From Oscillospiraceae bacterium (GTDB lineage Bacteria > Bacillota > Clostridia > Oscillospirales > Oscillospiraceae), in contig JAETQF010000001.1 in NCBI GenBank assembly GCA_021770845.1, positions 248,001-312,000 of the forward strand: a stretch of DNA of 64,000 nt. The letters are read 5' to 3'. Every line of letters starts with the position of its first letter. Position 1 is the stretch's first letter. This document shows, piece after piece, positions 14,135-22,621 of this stretch. Under the pieces are notes generated by a model. The model saw only the letters and a list, made by a program, of their open reading frames with translations, was not told the DNA's origin and did no database searches. The translations under genes were made by a program, and so were the position numbers.

Positions 14135-17100
14135 ATGAAACCTGCGAAGCGATTGATCTCTGGGGCGCTGAGCCTGATCCTGGCCCTCTCCCTGCTGGCC
14201 GGGGGACTGCCCGCCGCCCATGCCGCGCCGGCCTCCGGGCCGCTCACCGGCTCCATTGGCCTTACCCTCCGGTTCGATCTGCCCCAGACCGCCGCCTCCG
14301 CCGCGGGACGGGACATTCAGCTGGAGGTGCGGGGGAGCGGCGGAACCGCCCGGATCTCTCTGCCCGGGGGGACTCCCCTGGAGAACAGCCTGGGCGCCGG
14401 CCTGTCCGTCTCGGTGAAGAACACCGACGGCGTGGAGCTCACCAACGAGACCCGGGTGGGCTATTACGAGGCCCAGCTGTCCGGCCTGCCCGCCGGAGGG
14501 AGCCGCTATGAGCTGACCCTCACCGGCACGGGGTACAAGCCCTTCCGCCAGACCCTCACCCTGGACGGCTACAGCCAGCACGTCATCGTGGGCACCGGCG
14601 ACGCCACCTTCTCCCTGGGAGATGTGAACGGGGACGGCGCGGTGGATGGCGCCGATCTCACCGCCCTGGACGTCCGCCTGGGCAAGACCGCCCAGGCGGG
14701 CCCCTACGACCTCAACGGCGACGGCAAAGTGGACGTGACCGATCTGGCCTACGTCAACCACGCCCGGAACGCCTCCGGCCAGGCCCAGGTGCTGGACGCC
14801 GCCGCCATCGTCGCCCCCCGGGTGGACGTGCCCGCCGGCCTGCTCCAGGGCAACGCGGACGACCTGTTCCGGGACGAGGGCTCCGTCACCATCCTCCCCT
14901 CCAACGGGTCGGCGGAGCTCCCCATCACCCTGGATGACAGCCGCGGCGTGGAGATGAGCCAGATCCGGATCACCTGCCCCGACGGGGCGGGCCAGGGCGG
15001 CGTGGAGGCCGGCACGGTGCTGGCCGAGCTGGCCGACGGCTCCACCCTCACCATTCCCTTTGACGCCGCCGCCCCGGCGGACGTGTACGCCATCGGGGAG
15101 CAGGAGGGCCAGCGGGTCGTCACCATCGACCTGGGCAGCAAGGTGGCGGTGAAAAAGGTCACCATCCAGGTCACCGCCGCCAGCAGCGGGAACGGCTTCG
15201 CCACCGTCACCAAGATCGAGTTCCTCAAGGACATCGTGCCCGACAACCCGGTGAACGACGCCGACCGGGTGAAGGGCCTCGCCGCCACCCCCGGCGACGG
15301 CAGCGTCATCCTGGACTGGAGCGCGGTGCGCAACGTCACCGGCTACACCGTGGCCTACGGCCTCAGCGCCTCCGCCCTCACCCAGACCCTCCCGGTCAAC
15401 ACCAACCGGGCGGTGGTCACCGGGCTGGACAACCTGAAAACCTACTACTTCCAGGTCACCGCCGTCAACGGGGACTGGCAGGGCGCCCCCTCCCGGACGG
15501 TGTCCGCCATGCCCCAGCCCGCCGGAGTGCCCGGGGCCCCCTCCAATATCGGCCTGACCGAGGCGGATCAGTCCCTGCGGCTCACCTGGGGCAAAACCAA
15601 GGACGCGGCCTACTATCAGGTGTTCTACCGCCCCGCGGGGCAGAGCGCCTTCCAGCAGTTCGGCGGCGATATCACGGCCACCTCCGCCACCATCACCGGG
15701 CTGGTGAACGGCACCGCCTATGAGGTAGCGGTGAAGGCGGGCAACGCCCGGGGCACCGGCCCCTACTCCGCCACCGCCCTGGGCACCCCCAAGCAGGAGG
15801 CCCTGGTCATGCCCGATCTGCCCCGGGAGGGCCGGATCGACAACAGCGTGGTGACCTCCGTGGTGATGGAGAACCCCAACAACGTGAACCGCTCCCTGTG
15901 CCCCAACTTCAAGGTTGAGCACGTCATTGACAACGACGCGGCCACCTACTGGGTGGCCAACCAGTGGTGGGTGAGCAGCCGCTTTACCTACACCTTCCGG
16001 GAGCCCCAGGACATGAACTACGCCATCCTGGTGCCCTACCTGGGCGGCAGCCACAAGTACGCCCTCAAGACCTACACCGTCACCGCCTGGAACAGCGCGG
16101 GGGAGCTGCTGCTGGACAACGCCCAGTACAACGCCCGCTCCATGGATCCCAACAAAAACTACCTGGTGCTGACCTTCCCCCTGCTGGAGGACGTGGCCAA
16201 GCTCTCCTTCACCCTCAACGAACGGGAGGGCAACGGCTGCCGGGTGAGCATCTCGGACATGGCCTTCTACAAGAGCGACACCCTGCCCGACGAGATCGCC
16301 TCCCTCTTTGCCGACGGCAGCTTCACCGCCCTGCGGCCGGGGGCCACCGCCGGGGCCATCGCCGCCCTCTCCGCCCGGCTGGACGCCAAGGCCGACTTCT
16401 ACCTGGATCCGGCCCGCCTGCGGGACGAGCTGAGCCTGGCCTCCGCCCTGCTGGCTGGCAACACCTCCGCCCTGGGCCTGATCAAGGGCGATTTCCAGAG
16501 CCGAGGCTCCGCCAAGGACGCCGCCTGCGGCCAGAGCGCCAGCGACCTCCAGCCCCTGGGCGTCACCGCCCGGGCGGGCTCAGTGGTGGCGGTGTACGCC
16601 TCCCTGCCCGGGGACGCGCCGGTGTACGTCACCCCCACCCAGTTCTACGGCGAGTCCGGCATCTGGCGGGGCGCCGCCGTCAAGCTGGAGAACGGCCGCA
16701 ACTACATCTACGTGCCCAAGATCGGCTCCCTCACCGACGAGCGGGGCGGCCCGCTGTACCTGTCCTACGCCGGGGGGAATCCCGGGGCCATCAAGCTCCA
16801 GGTGCGGCTGGATCAGAACAGCTTTGCCATGCCCGTGCTGGAGCTGTCCGGCTGGTACGGCATGGGCGAGGCCGCCCGCCGGGATACCATCCGCGCCTAT
16901 GTCGCCCAGCTCCAGACCTATGTGGCCGCCCTCAAGCTCTCCAAGCCGGGCACCGATATCCGCAACGCCACCGAGATCTCCACCCCCAGCGTGCTGCTGT
17001 CCATCCCCGCCGACCGGGCGCTGGCCGGCCTGTCCGGCATCGGCGCGTCGGTGGACGAGATGACGCAGGCCATGTACCAGAACGTGCTGGCCTGGGAGGA

Positions 17101-18910
17101 CGTGCTGTACGTGGCCAACCAGGTGCAGGGCATCGTGCCCGCCGGCGGGGCCCGGCCGGATTCCTACCGCTACCCCATGAGCACCCGCCAGAATATCCGC
17201 TGCATGAGAATGTTCGCCGGGGCCTTCATGTACGCCGCCGGGAACCACATCGGCATCGGCTACGGCTCCGCCCAGGGCATGGTGTGCGGGCGGCCCGTGT
17301 CCCAGACCGGTGCGGGCAATGCCAACGGCCTGTTCGGCTGGGGCATCGCCCACGAGATCGGCCACAACATGGACAAGCTGGGCCGGGCCGAGATCACCAA
17401 CAACATCTATTCCCTGGCCGTCCAGGCCTGGGACGGCGGCTCCATGGCCCGTCCCACCCGGCTCACCCTCAGCAATATCTGGCCCGCCGTCTATGACAAG
17501 ACCGCCCAGGGCCGCCCCGGCTCCGCCGGAAACGTGTTTGTCCAGCTGGGTATGTACTGGCAGCTCCATCTGGCCTATGACGGCGCCGCCAAGCCGCTGG
17601 ACTTCTACAACCGCTTCTTTACCGCCTGGAAGTCGGGCAGCTGCAGCGGCTATTCCTACGACGAGCGGGTGGCCCTCATCGCCTCCCAGACCGCGGGCCG
17701 GAACCTCACCGAGTTCTTCACCCGCTGGGGCCTGATCCTGGGGGACGGCGCTAAAGCGGAGCTGGCAAAGCTGCCCGCCGAGACCCGGGCCGTCTGGTAT
17801 CTGAACGACGACTCCTATGCCTACCGCCTGCAAAACGGCAGGGCTTTCGGCGGCCGGGTGTCCGCCTCCGCCTCCGTCAGCCAGAACCACGCCACGGTGT
17901 CCATTTCCGGCGGGGACGACACGGTGCTGGGCTACGAGATCCTGCGCAATGGCAGCCCCATCGGCTTCACCACCGGCAGCGCCTATGTGGACGATCTGGG
18001 CGCGGCCAACAACCTGACCTACTCCTACTCCGTCATCCCGGTGGACAGGCTGGGCAACCTGGGGGACACCGTGTCCGCCGGACAGGTGCGGGTGGCCTAC
18101 GACAAGACCGTCTCCCCCAGCCTCTACACCCTGACCCGCAGCGGGACGGACGTGGAGATCACCATGAAGGCCGGGGCCGTCCCCGTCACCGGGCTGAAGG
18201 TCAGCGGCGGCGGTCTGGCGGACTGCACCGTCAGCGCCCTGCTGGACGGCGGCAGCTGGAGCCCGGTGGCCCTGGGCCCGGACAACGGCGGCGTGGCCTA
18301 CTTCGCCAAGCCTGGAGCCCCCGGCGACAGCCGCATCTGGACATACGACGTGTCCGCCCTGCGGATTTCCGGCCTGCCCGCCGGGGCGGAGGTGGAGCTG
18401 CTGGACTACCCCGGCGACCGGGTGGACTTCTACCCCGGGGCGTCGGTGGGCAAGCTGGCCCAGCCTCTGGCCTATGACGGCGGCGTGGTGCCCGCGGGCA
18501 CGGTGGTTGTGGTGGGCACCTACCGGGGCGACCCCGTCTACAACACCCTGGAGATCCAGGCCCGCTACAACACCACCGCCGAGGCCCAGGAGGAGAACGG
18601 CGTCACCAGCGTGGAGCGCGCTATGAACGGCTTCGCCCTGTTCTTCGCCGAGATCCCGGCGGACGGCCAGGTGAGTGACACCAGCGACGGCTTCTGGGTG
18701 TTCGTCCCCGACTGGGAGGCGGAGGAAGCCCTCAACGCCCAGACCGGCGTCACCGCCGACGATCCCACCGAGTTCCGGGCGGTGCTCTACCGCACCGACG
18801 ATCCCTACTCCAGCGCCAGCCGCCGGGTCACCAGCGAGACGCTGTGGGCCAGCTTCCCCCAGACCCATACCCTGCCCCAGCTCGTCCTGACGGGCGAGGG
18901 CGTCCAATAA
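14135..18910 (+). CDS. Secreted multidomain M60-like (enhancin/mucinase) metallopeptidase with a dockerin-like module
   Basis: 1591 residues. A signal peptide (MKPAKRLISGALSLILALSL, cleavage near AHA-AP, ~30) is followed by a dockerin-like module at about 160-215 with two calcium loops, 'GDVNGDGAVDGADLT' and 'DLNGDGKVDVTDL'. Next come two fibronectin III domains (about 375-463, 464-555), an F5/8C-like sugar-binding domain (560-715) and an M60 catalytic domain (about 800-1150). The zinc site 'HEIGHNM' is at ~1073-1079 with a downstream Glu in 'RAEITNN', fitting the HExxH-X(8-28)-E rule. The C-terminus has further Ig/FN3-like modules. M60 enzymes cut O-glycosylated mucin-type proteins. ATG 14135 is preferred to 14126, which would lie against the AAAGG site. 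An SLH protein gene follows 13 bases later. Confidence 0.9.
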   Translation: MKPAKRLISGALSLILALSLLAGGLPAAHAAPASGPLTGSIGLTLRFDLPQTAASAAGRDIQLEVRGSGGTARISLPGGTPLENSLGAGLSVSVKNTDGVELTNETRVGYYEAQLSGLPAGGSRYELTLTGTGYKPFRQTLTLDGYSQHVIVGTGDATFSLGDVNGDGAVDGADLTALDVRLGKTAQAGPYDLNGDGKVDVTDLAYVNHARNASGQAQVLDAAAIVAPRVDVPAGLLQGNADDLFRDEGSVTILPSNGSAELPITLDDSRGVEMSQIRITCPDGAGQGGVEAGTVLAELADGSTLTIPFDAAAPADVYAIGEQEGQRVVTIDLGSKVAVKKVTIQVTAASSGNGFATVTKIEFLKDIVPDNPVNDADRVKGLAATPGDGSVILDWSAVRNVTGYTVAYGLSASALTQTLPVNTNRAVVTGLDNLKTYYFQVTAVNGDWQGAPSRTVSAMPQPAGVPGAPSNIGLTEADQSLRLTWGKTKDAAYYQVFYRPAGQSAFQQFGGDITATSATITGLVNGTAYEVAVKAGNARGTGPYSATALGTPKQEALVMPDLPREGRIDNSVVTSVVMENPNNVNRSLCPNFKVEHVIDNDAATYWVANQWWVSSRFTYTFREPQDMNYAILVPYLGGSHKYALKTYTVTAWNSAGELLLDNAQYNARSMDPNKNYLVLTFPLLEDVAKLSFTLNEREGNGCRVSISDMAFYKSDTLPDEIASLFADGSFTALRPGATAGAIAALSARLDAKADFYLDPARLRDELSLASALLAGNTSALGLIKGDFQSRGSAKDAACGQSASDLQPLGVTARAGSVVAVYASLPGDAPVYVTPTQFYGESGIWRGAAVKLENGRNYIYVPKIGSLTDERGGPLYLSYAGGNPGAIKLQVRLDQNSFAMPVLELSGWYGMGEAARRDTIRAYVAQLQTYVAALKLSKPGTDIRNATEISTPSVLLSIPADRALAGLSGIGASVDEMTQAMYQNVLAWEDVLYVANQVQGIVPAGGARPDSYRYPMSTRQNIRCMRMFAGAFMYAAGNHIGIGYGSAQGMVCGRPVSQTGAGNANGLFGWGIAHEIGHNMDKLGRAEITNNIYSLAVQAWDGGSMARPTRLTLSNIWPAVYDKTAQGRPGSAGNVFVQLGMYWQLHLAYDGAAKPLDFYNRFFTAWKSGSCSGYSYDERVALIASQTAGRNLTEFFTRWGLILGDGAKAELAKLPAETRAVWYLNDDSYAYRLQNGRAFGGRVSASASVSQNHATVSISGGDDTVLGYEILRNGSPIGFTTGSAYVDDLGAANNLTYSYSVIPVDRLGNLGDTVSAGQVRVAYDKTVSPSLYTLTRSGTDVEITMKAGAVPVTGLKVSGGGLADCTVSALLDGGSWSPVALGPDNGGVAYFAKPGAPGDSRIWTYDVSALRISGLPAGAEVELLDYPGDRVDFYPGASVGKLAQPLAYDGGVVPAGTVVVVGTYRGDPVYNTLEIQARYNTTAEAQEENGVTSVERAMNGFALFFAEIPADGQVSDTSDGFWVFVPDWEAEEALNAQTGVTADDPTEFRAVLYRTDDPYSSASRRVTSETLWASFPQTHTLPQLVLTGEGVQ

Positions 18911-18923
18911 AGGAGGGCCAACC

Positions 18924-19934
18924 ATGAAACGCGTTCTTTCCCTGCTGCTGGCCGCGGCGCTGGCCGCCGCCCTGCTCATTGGCCCGGCCTCCGCCGCCTC
19001 TCCCCTCTGGGTGCAGGTGGACGGCCAGGGCACCGCCGGCCAGACCATCACCCTCCGGGGGCTGTCCGGCAGCTTCGACTCCGTGCAGATCACCCTGACC
19101 TTGGACAGGGCCCCCACCGGCTTTCAGTTCGCCCCCGCCCTGTCCGGCAGCGAGACCCACACCGCCCTCACCATCAGCGGGAACAACATCACCCTCTACG
19201 CCACCTCCCGGAACCAGATCAACCAGGGGGACGCCATCCTGCTGGGCGTGCTCACCGCGGACAGCGCCTTCCGGATCACCGCCGCCACCGGCGTGAAGCT
19301 GCTGGATCTGGAGGCGGGGAGCGGCCGGGAGCTGTCCTACGCCACGGTGGGCGTGGGCTCCCCCGCCGTGTCCATGCCCTTCACCGACGTGCCCGAGAAT
19401 CAGTGGTATCACGACGCGGTGGCCTACGTCTACGCCGCCCAGCTGATGAACGGCACCGGCGGCACCCTGTTTGAGCCCGACAAAACCACCACCCGGGGTA
19501 TGATCGTCACCATCCTCTGGCGGCTGGAGGGGGAGCCGGTAGTGAACTACCTGATGCCCTTCACCGACGTGCCCGCCAGCTGGTACACCGAGGCCGTCCG
19601 CTGGGCCTCGTCGGAGCGCATCGTCAACGGCTACACCGACGGGACGTTCCGGCCCGAGGCCGCCATCACCCGGGAGCAGCTGGCCACCATCCTGTTCAAC
19701 TACGCCAAGTACAAGGGCTACGACGTGAGCGGCAGGGCCAACCTGTCCGCCCTGTTCCCCGACGCGGGCAGGGTCAGCGGGTACGCCGCCGACGCCCTGT
19801 CCTGGGCCAACCAGGCCAAGCTCATCAACGGCGTGGCCGACGGCGGCGCCACCTTCCTCCAGCCCCAGGGCTCCGCCATCCGGGCCCAGGTGGCCGCCAT
19901 CCTTATGCGCTTCCAAGAGAACATCGCGAAATAG
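18924..19934 (+). CDS. SLH surface protein with cohesin-like N-terminal domain
   Basis: 336 residues with signal peptide (cleavage near ASA-AS, ~25). Residues ~26-145 form a beta-rich domain with cohesin-like features: 'TAGQTITLRGLSG', 'SVQITLTLDRAPTGFQF', 'QGDAILLGVLTADSAFRI'. Three S-layer homology repeats follow (about 150-205, 210-270, 275-336), with 'FTDVP..QWYHDAVAYVYAA' and 'FTDVPASWYTEAVRWASS' signatures, which anchor proteins to pyruvylated wall polymers. Gene order and 13-base spacing put it in one operon with the dockerin-bearing M60 protease, so it may be the surface receptor for it. SLH is certain; cohesin is a reading of pattern and context. Confidence 0.88.
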   Translation: MKRVLSLLLAAALAAALLIGPASAASPLWVQVDGQGTAGQTITLRGLSGSFDSVQITLTLDRAPTGFQFAPALSGSETHTALTISGNNITLYATSRNQINQGDAILLGVLTADSAFRITAATGVKLLDLEAGSGRELSYATVGVGSPAVSMPFTDVPENQWYHDAVAYVYAAQLMNGTGGTLFEPDKTTTRGMIVTILWRLEGEPVVNYLMPFTDVPASWYTEAVRWASSERIVNGYTDGTFRPEAAITREQLATILFNYAKYKGYDVSGRANLSALFPDAGRVSGYAADALSWANQAKLINGVADGGATFLQPQGSAIRAQVAAILMRFQENIAK

Positions 19935-19942
19935 CAGCACAA

Positions 19943-19973
19943 ACCCCCGGGACGAGGCTCGTCCCGGGGGGTT
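19943..19973. terminator. Bidirectional terminator between the convergent SLH and M3 peptidase genes
   Basis: CCCCCGGGACGAG and CTCGTCCCGGGGG face each other around one base, followed by T-rich sequence on the plus strand (GTTCTTCTTTG). It lies between two convergent stop codons. Confidence 0.85.
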
Positions 19974-19989
19974 CTTCTTTGTTGTTCTC

Positions 19990-21693
19990 TTACGCGATGC
20001 CGGAGAGGTCGAAGCCGTCCAGCCACTGGCTGGCGGTCTCGCACACCTCCCGCAGGCACTTCTCGTCGAAGGGGGTGTCCAGCCCGGCGTTCTTCAGCAG
20101 GTCGGTGAAGGTGCGGCTGCCGCCCTGGCGGGTGTAGGCCATGTACTTCTCCCAGGCCGCCTTTTTGTCCTTCTGGAGCAGCGCCCAGAACTCCAGCGCC
20201 ACCGTCTGGGCCAGGCAGTAGTCGATATAGTAGAACGGGGCCTCGTAGATGTGGCTCTGCCGCTGCCACGCCTCGCCGTCGGCGAAGAAGGGGATGTCCC
20301 CGTCCAGCCGCACCCAGGGCATATACTGCCCCTGGAGCTCCTTCCAGACCGCGTGGCGCTGGGCGGGGGTCATGTCCGGATTGGCATAGACCTCGTGCTG
20401 GAAGTGATCCACCAGGGTGCCGTAGGGGATGAAGGTCAGCGCCCCGGCCAGGTGGCTGTAGAGGAATTTCCTGGTGTCCGGGCCGAAGAAGCCCTCCGCC
20501 CAGGGCCAGGCCATAAACTCCATGGACATGGAGTGCACCTCGCAGGCCTCCATGCCCGGCCAGACGTAGCTGCCGGGGATCCGATCCCGGTTCATCCAGC
20601 AGGCGAAGGCGTGGCCCGCCTCGTGGGTCACCACCTCCACATCCCCCTGGGTGCCGTTGAAGTTGGCGAAGATGAAGGGAACCTTGTAGTCCATGATGCC
20701 GGTGCAGTAGCCGCCGCCGGCCTTGCCCTCGGTGGCCAGCACGTCCAGAAGCTCGTTGTCCAGCATGGTCTGGAAGAACTCGGAGGTCTCCGGGGACAGC
20801 TCGTCATAGAACTTTTTGCCCTGGGCCAGGATGTCGTCCGCCGTGCCCTGGGGCTTGGGGTTGCCGGAGCGGAACATCAGGGCGTTGTCGGCGTAGTTCA
20901 TGGGGTACTCCTTGCCCAGGCGCTTGGCCTGCTCCCGGTACACCCGGTCGGCCAGGGGCACCAGGTACCGGCGCACGGCGGCCCGGAACCGCTCCACGTC
21001 ATCCTTGGTATAGCAGTTGCGGCCCATGCGGTAGTAGCCCAGCTGGGTATAGCCCTCATAGCCCAGCTTGCGGCCCATCTCGTCCCGCAGGTGGGTCAGC
21101 TCGTCATAGATGCGATCCAGGTCGGCCTGGTGCTCCTTGTACCACGTCCCCACCGCTTTCCAGGCGGCCAGACGGCGCTGGTCGTCCGCGTCGCTCTGGA
21201 AGGGCCCCATCTGGGCCAGGGTGTAGGTCTTGCCCTCGAAGGGGATCTGGGCGGAGGCGATGAGCTTCTGGTACTCCAGGGTCAGGTCGTTCTCCTTCTG
21301 GAGTTGGGGGATGATCTCCGGGGAGAAGGTTTTCAGCTCGATCTCCGCGTTGACAAACATCAGGCCGCCGTACTCCGCCTCGAAGTCCTTCCGGAAGGGG
21401 GAGGCCAGCATGGCCGCCGTCCACGCCTTGGTGTACTCCTCCAGCTCCGGGCTGGCGGCGTTCCAGAACCTCGCCTCGCCATCGTAGAACTCGTCTCGGG
21501 TGTCGATGTTGTTGCGGGTGTTGGCCAGGGTGGCCAGGGTGTCGATGTGGCGCTCCACCTCCTCCTTCTCCAGGAATACGGCCTTGGCCTCGTCATAGCT
21601 TGTTGCCGCCTTCAGGCGCTGGGTAAGCCCCGCCAGGGTCTGCTTCAGCCCCTCCAGGTCAGGGCGCTCATAGGGCATCTCGGAAAATTTCAT
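19990..21693 (-). CDS. M3 family oligoendopeptidase (PepF-like)
   Basis: 567-residue cytoplasmic zinc peptidase that cleaves short peptides. The metal site is 'HEAGHAFACW' near residue 355, with the third ligand Glu in 'EACEVHSMSMEFM' about 25 residues on, as in the M3B clade. Length and the start 'MKFSEMPYERPDLEGL' are typical. I chose ATG 21693 because AAGGAG sits eight bases before it; the longer reading to 21717 would overlap the NUDIX gene by 8 bases and lacks its own site. Last gene of the dnaX-ebfC-NUDIX-M3 operon. Confidence 0.95.
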   Translation of the reverse strand: MKFSEMPYERPDLEGLKQTLAGLTQRLKAATSYDEAKAVFLEKEEVERHIDTLATLANTRNNIDTRDEFYDGEARFWNAASPELEEYTKAWTAAMLASPFRKDFEAEYGGLMFVNAEIELKTFSPEIIPQLQKENDLTLEYQKLIASAQIPFEGKTYTLAQMGPFQSDADDQRRLAAWKAVGTWYKEHQADLDRIYDELTHLRDEMGRKLGYEGYTQLGYYRMGRNCYTKDDVERFRAAVRRYLVPLADRVYREQAKRLGKEYPMNYADNALMFRSGNPKPQGTADDILAQGKKFYDELSPETSEFFQTMLDNELLDVLATEGKAGGGYCTGIMDYKVPFIFANFNGTQGDVEVVTHEAGHAFACWMNRDRIPGSYVWPGMEACEVHSMSMEFMAWPWAEGFFGPDTRKFLYSHLAGALTFIPYGTLVDHFQHEVYANPDMTPAQRHAVWKELQGQYMPWVRLDGDIPFFADGEAWQRQSHIYEAPFYYIDYCLAQTVALEFWALLQKDKKAAWEKYMAYTRQGGSRTFTDLLKNAGLDTPFDEKCLREVCETASQWLDGFDLSGIA

Positions 21694-21709
21694 CGCAAAC
21701 ATCTCCTTA

Positions 21710-22198
21710 TCAATCAATGGGCAGGGATCTGCCGTCCAGCACGGCCCGCACCAGGCGCTCGCCTTCGCTCCGGTAGTCCAGGGTGAGCAGGAAGGGCGGG
21801 GCGTCCTGGGCCAGCAGCTTGAGGAAGATCTCGTCCCCCTCCCAGATGGGCAGATCCAGCACCTTCCCCTTGGGCACCCAGGCCAGGTCGCCCTCGCTGC
21901 AGTCCAGGTTCAGCTCCCCCGTCCAGCCCGTGGCGGTGAACAGGTACATATACTGATCCGAGCCGCTGTCATTGCACAGGAAGGTGACCACGCCCCGGAA
22001 CTGGAACTCGGTCAGGGCCAGGCCCGTCTCCTCCCAGACCTCCCGGCGCAGGCACTCGTCGGGGCTCTCCCCCTCCTCAAACTTGCCGCCTATGCCGATC
22101 CACTTGCCCTGGTTGATATCCACCTGTTTCTTCACCCGGTGGAGCATCAGGTACTCCCCCTGCGGGTTCTCCAGATAGCAAAGCGTGCTGTTGTACAT
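21710..22198 (-). CDS. NUDIX hydrolase (8-oxo-dGTPase / MutT type)
   Basis: 162 residues. A complete Nudix box is seen at residues 38-60 (GGKFEEGESPDECLRREVWE then ETGL), matching G-x5-E-x7-REUxEExGU. The opening 'YNSTLCYLENPQGEYLMLHR' is typical of MutT/YtkD-like proteins. Likely removes oxidised or excess nucleotides; the substrate is not provable from sequence. It lies 14 bases after ebfC and 16 bases before the M3 peptidase start, on the same strand. Confidence 0.93.
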   Translation of the reverse strand: MYNSTLCYLENPQGEYLMLHRVKKQVDINQGKWIGIGGKFEEGESPDECLRREVWEETGLALTEFQFRGVVTFLCNDSGSDQYMYLFTATGWTGELNLDCSEGDLAWVPKGKVLDLPIWEGDEIFLKLLAQDAPPFLLTLDYRSEGERLVRAVLDGRSLPID

Positions 22199-22212
22199 AC
22201 CCGGCGCCCTTC

Positions 22213-22560
22213 TTAGAACGGCAGATTCAGCCCGCCGGTGAGCCTGGACATCTGGCTGGCGGCGTCCTCATTGGCCTTGCGCAGCGCCTCGTTGACGGCG
22301 GCCACGATGAGATCCTGGAGCATCTCCACGTCGTCCGGATCCACCGCCTCGGGGTCGATGGTGACGGACACCAGCTCCTTCTTGCCGGACACCGCGGCGG
22401 ACACCACGCCGCCCCCCGCGGCGGCCTCGTAGGTCTTGCTCTCCAGCTCCTCCTGGGCCTTGAGCATATCCTGCTGCATCTTCTGGGCCTGGCGGATCAT
22501 GTTGTTCATGCTGCCGCCCCCCATGCCGCCCATGCCGCGGCTGTTGAATCCCTTTGCCAT
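22213..22560 (-). CDS. YbaB/EbfC family nucleoid-associated protein
   Basis: 115 residues. Start at ATG 22560 ([12 protein letters not shown]) behind CAGGAGG; the frame extends further but without a site. The Gly/Met-rich N-terminus '[20 protein letters not shown]' and the core '[20 protein letters not shown]' then '[15 protein letters not shown]' are diagnostic of this small DNA-binding dimer. It follows dnaX, the classical dnaX-ybaB pairing; recR, often next, is absent and a NUDIX gene takes its place. Confidence 0.95.
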   Translation of the reverse strand: MAKGFNSRGMGGMGGGSMNNMIRQAQKMQQDMLKAQEELESKTYEAAAGGGVVSAAVSGKKELVSVTIDPEAVDPDDVEMLQDLIVAAVNEALRKANEDAASQMSRLTGGLNLPF

Positions 22561-22621
22561 ATTCCTTGCCTCCTGTATGGATTTTTCCCGTCCTCCGCCG
22601 GGGCGGGGACGCTGTGTCACG

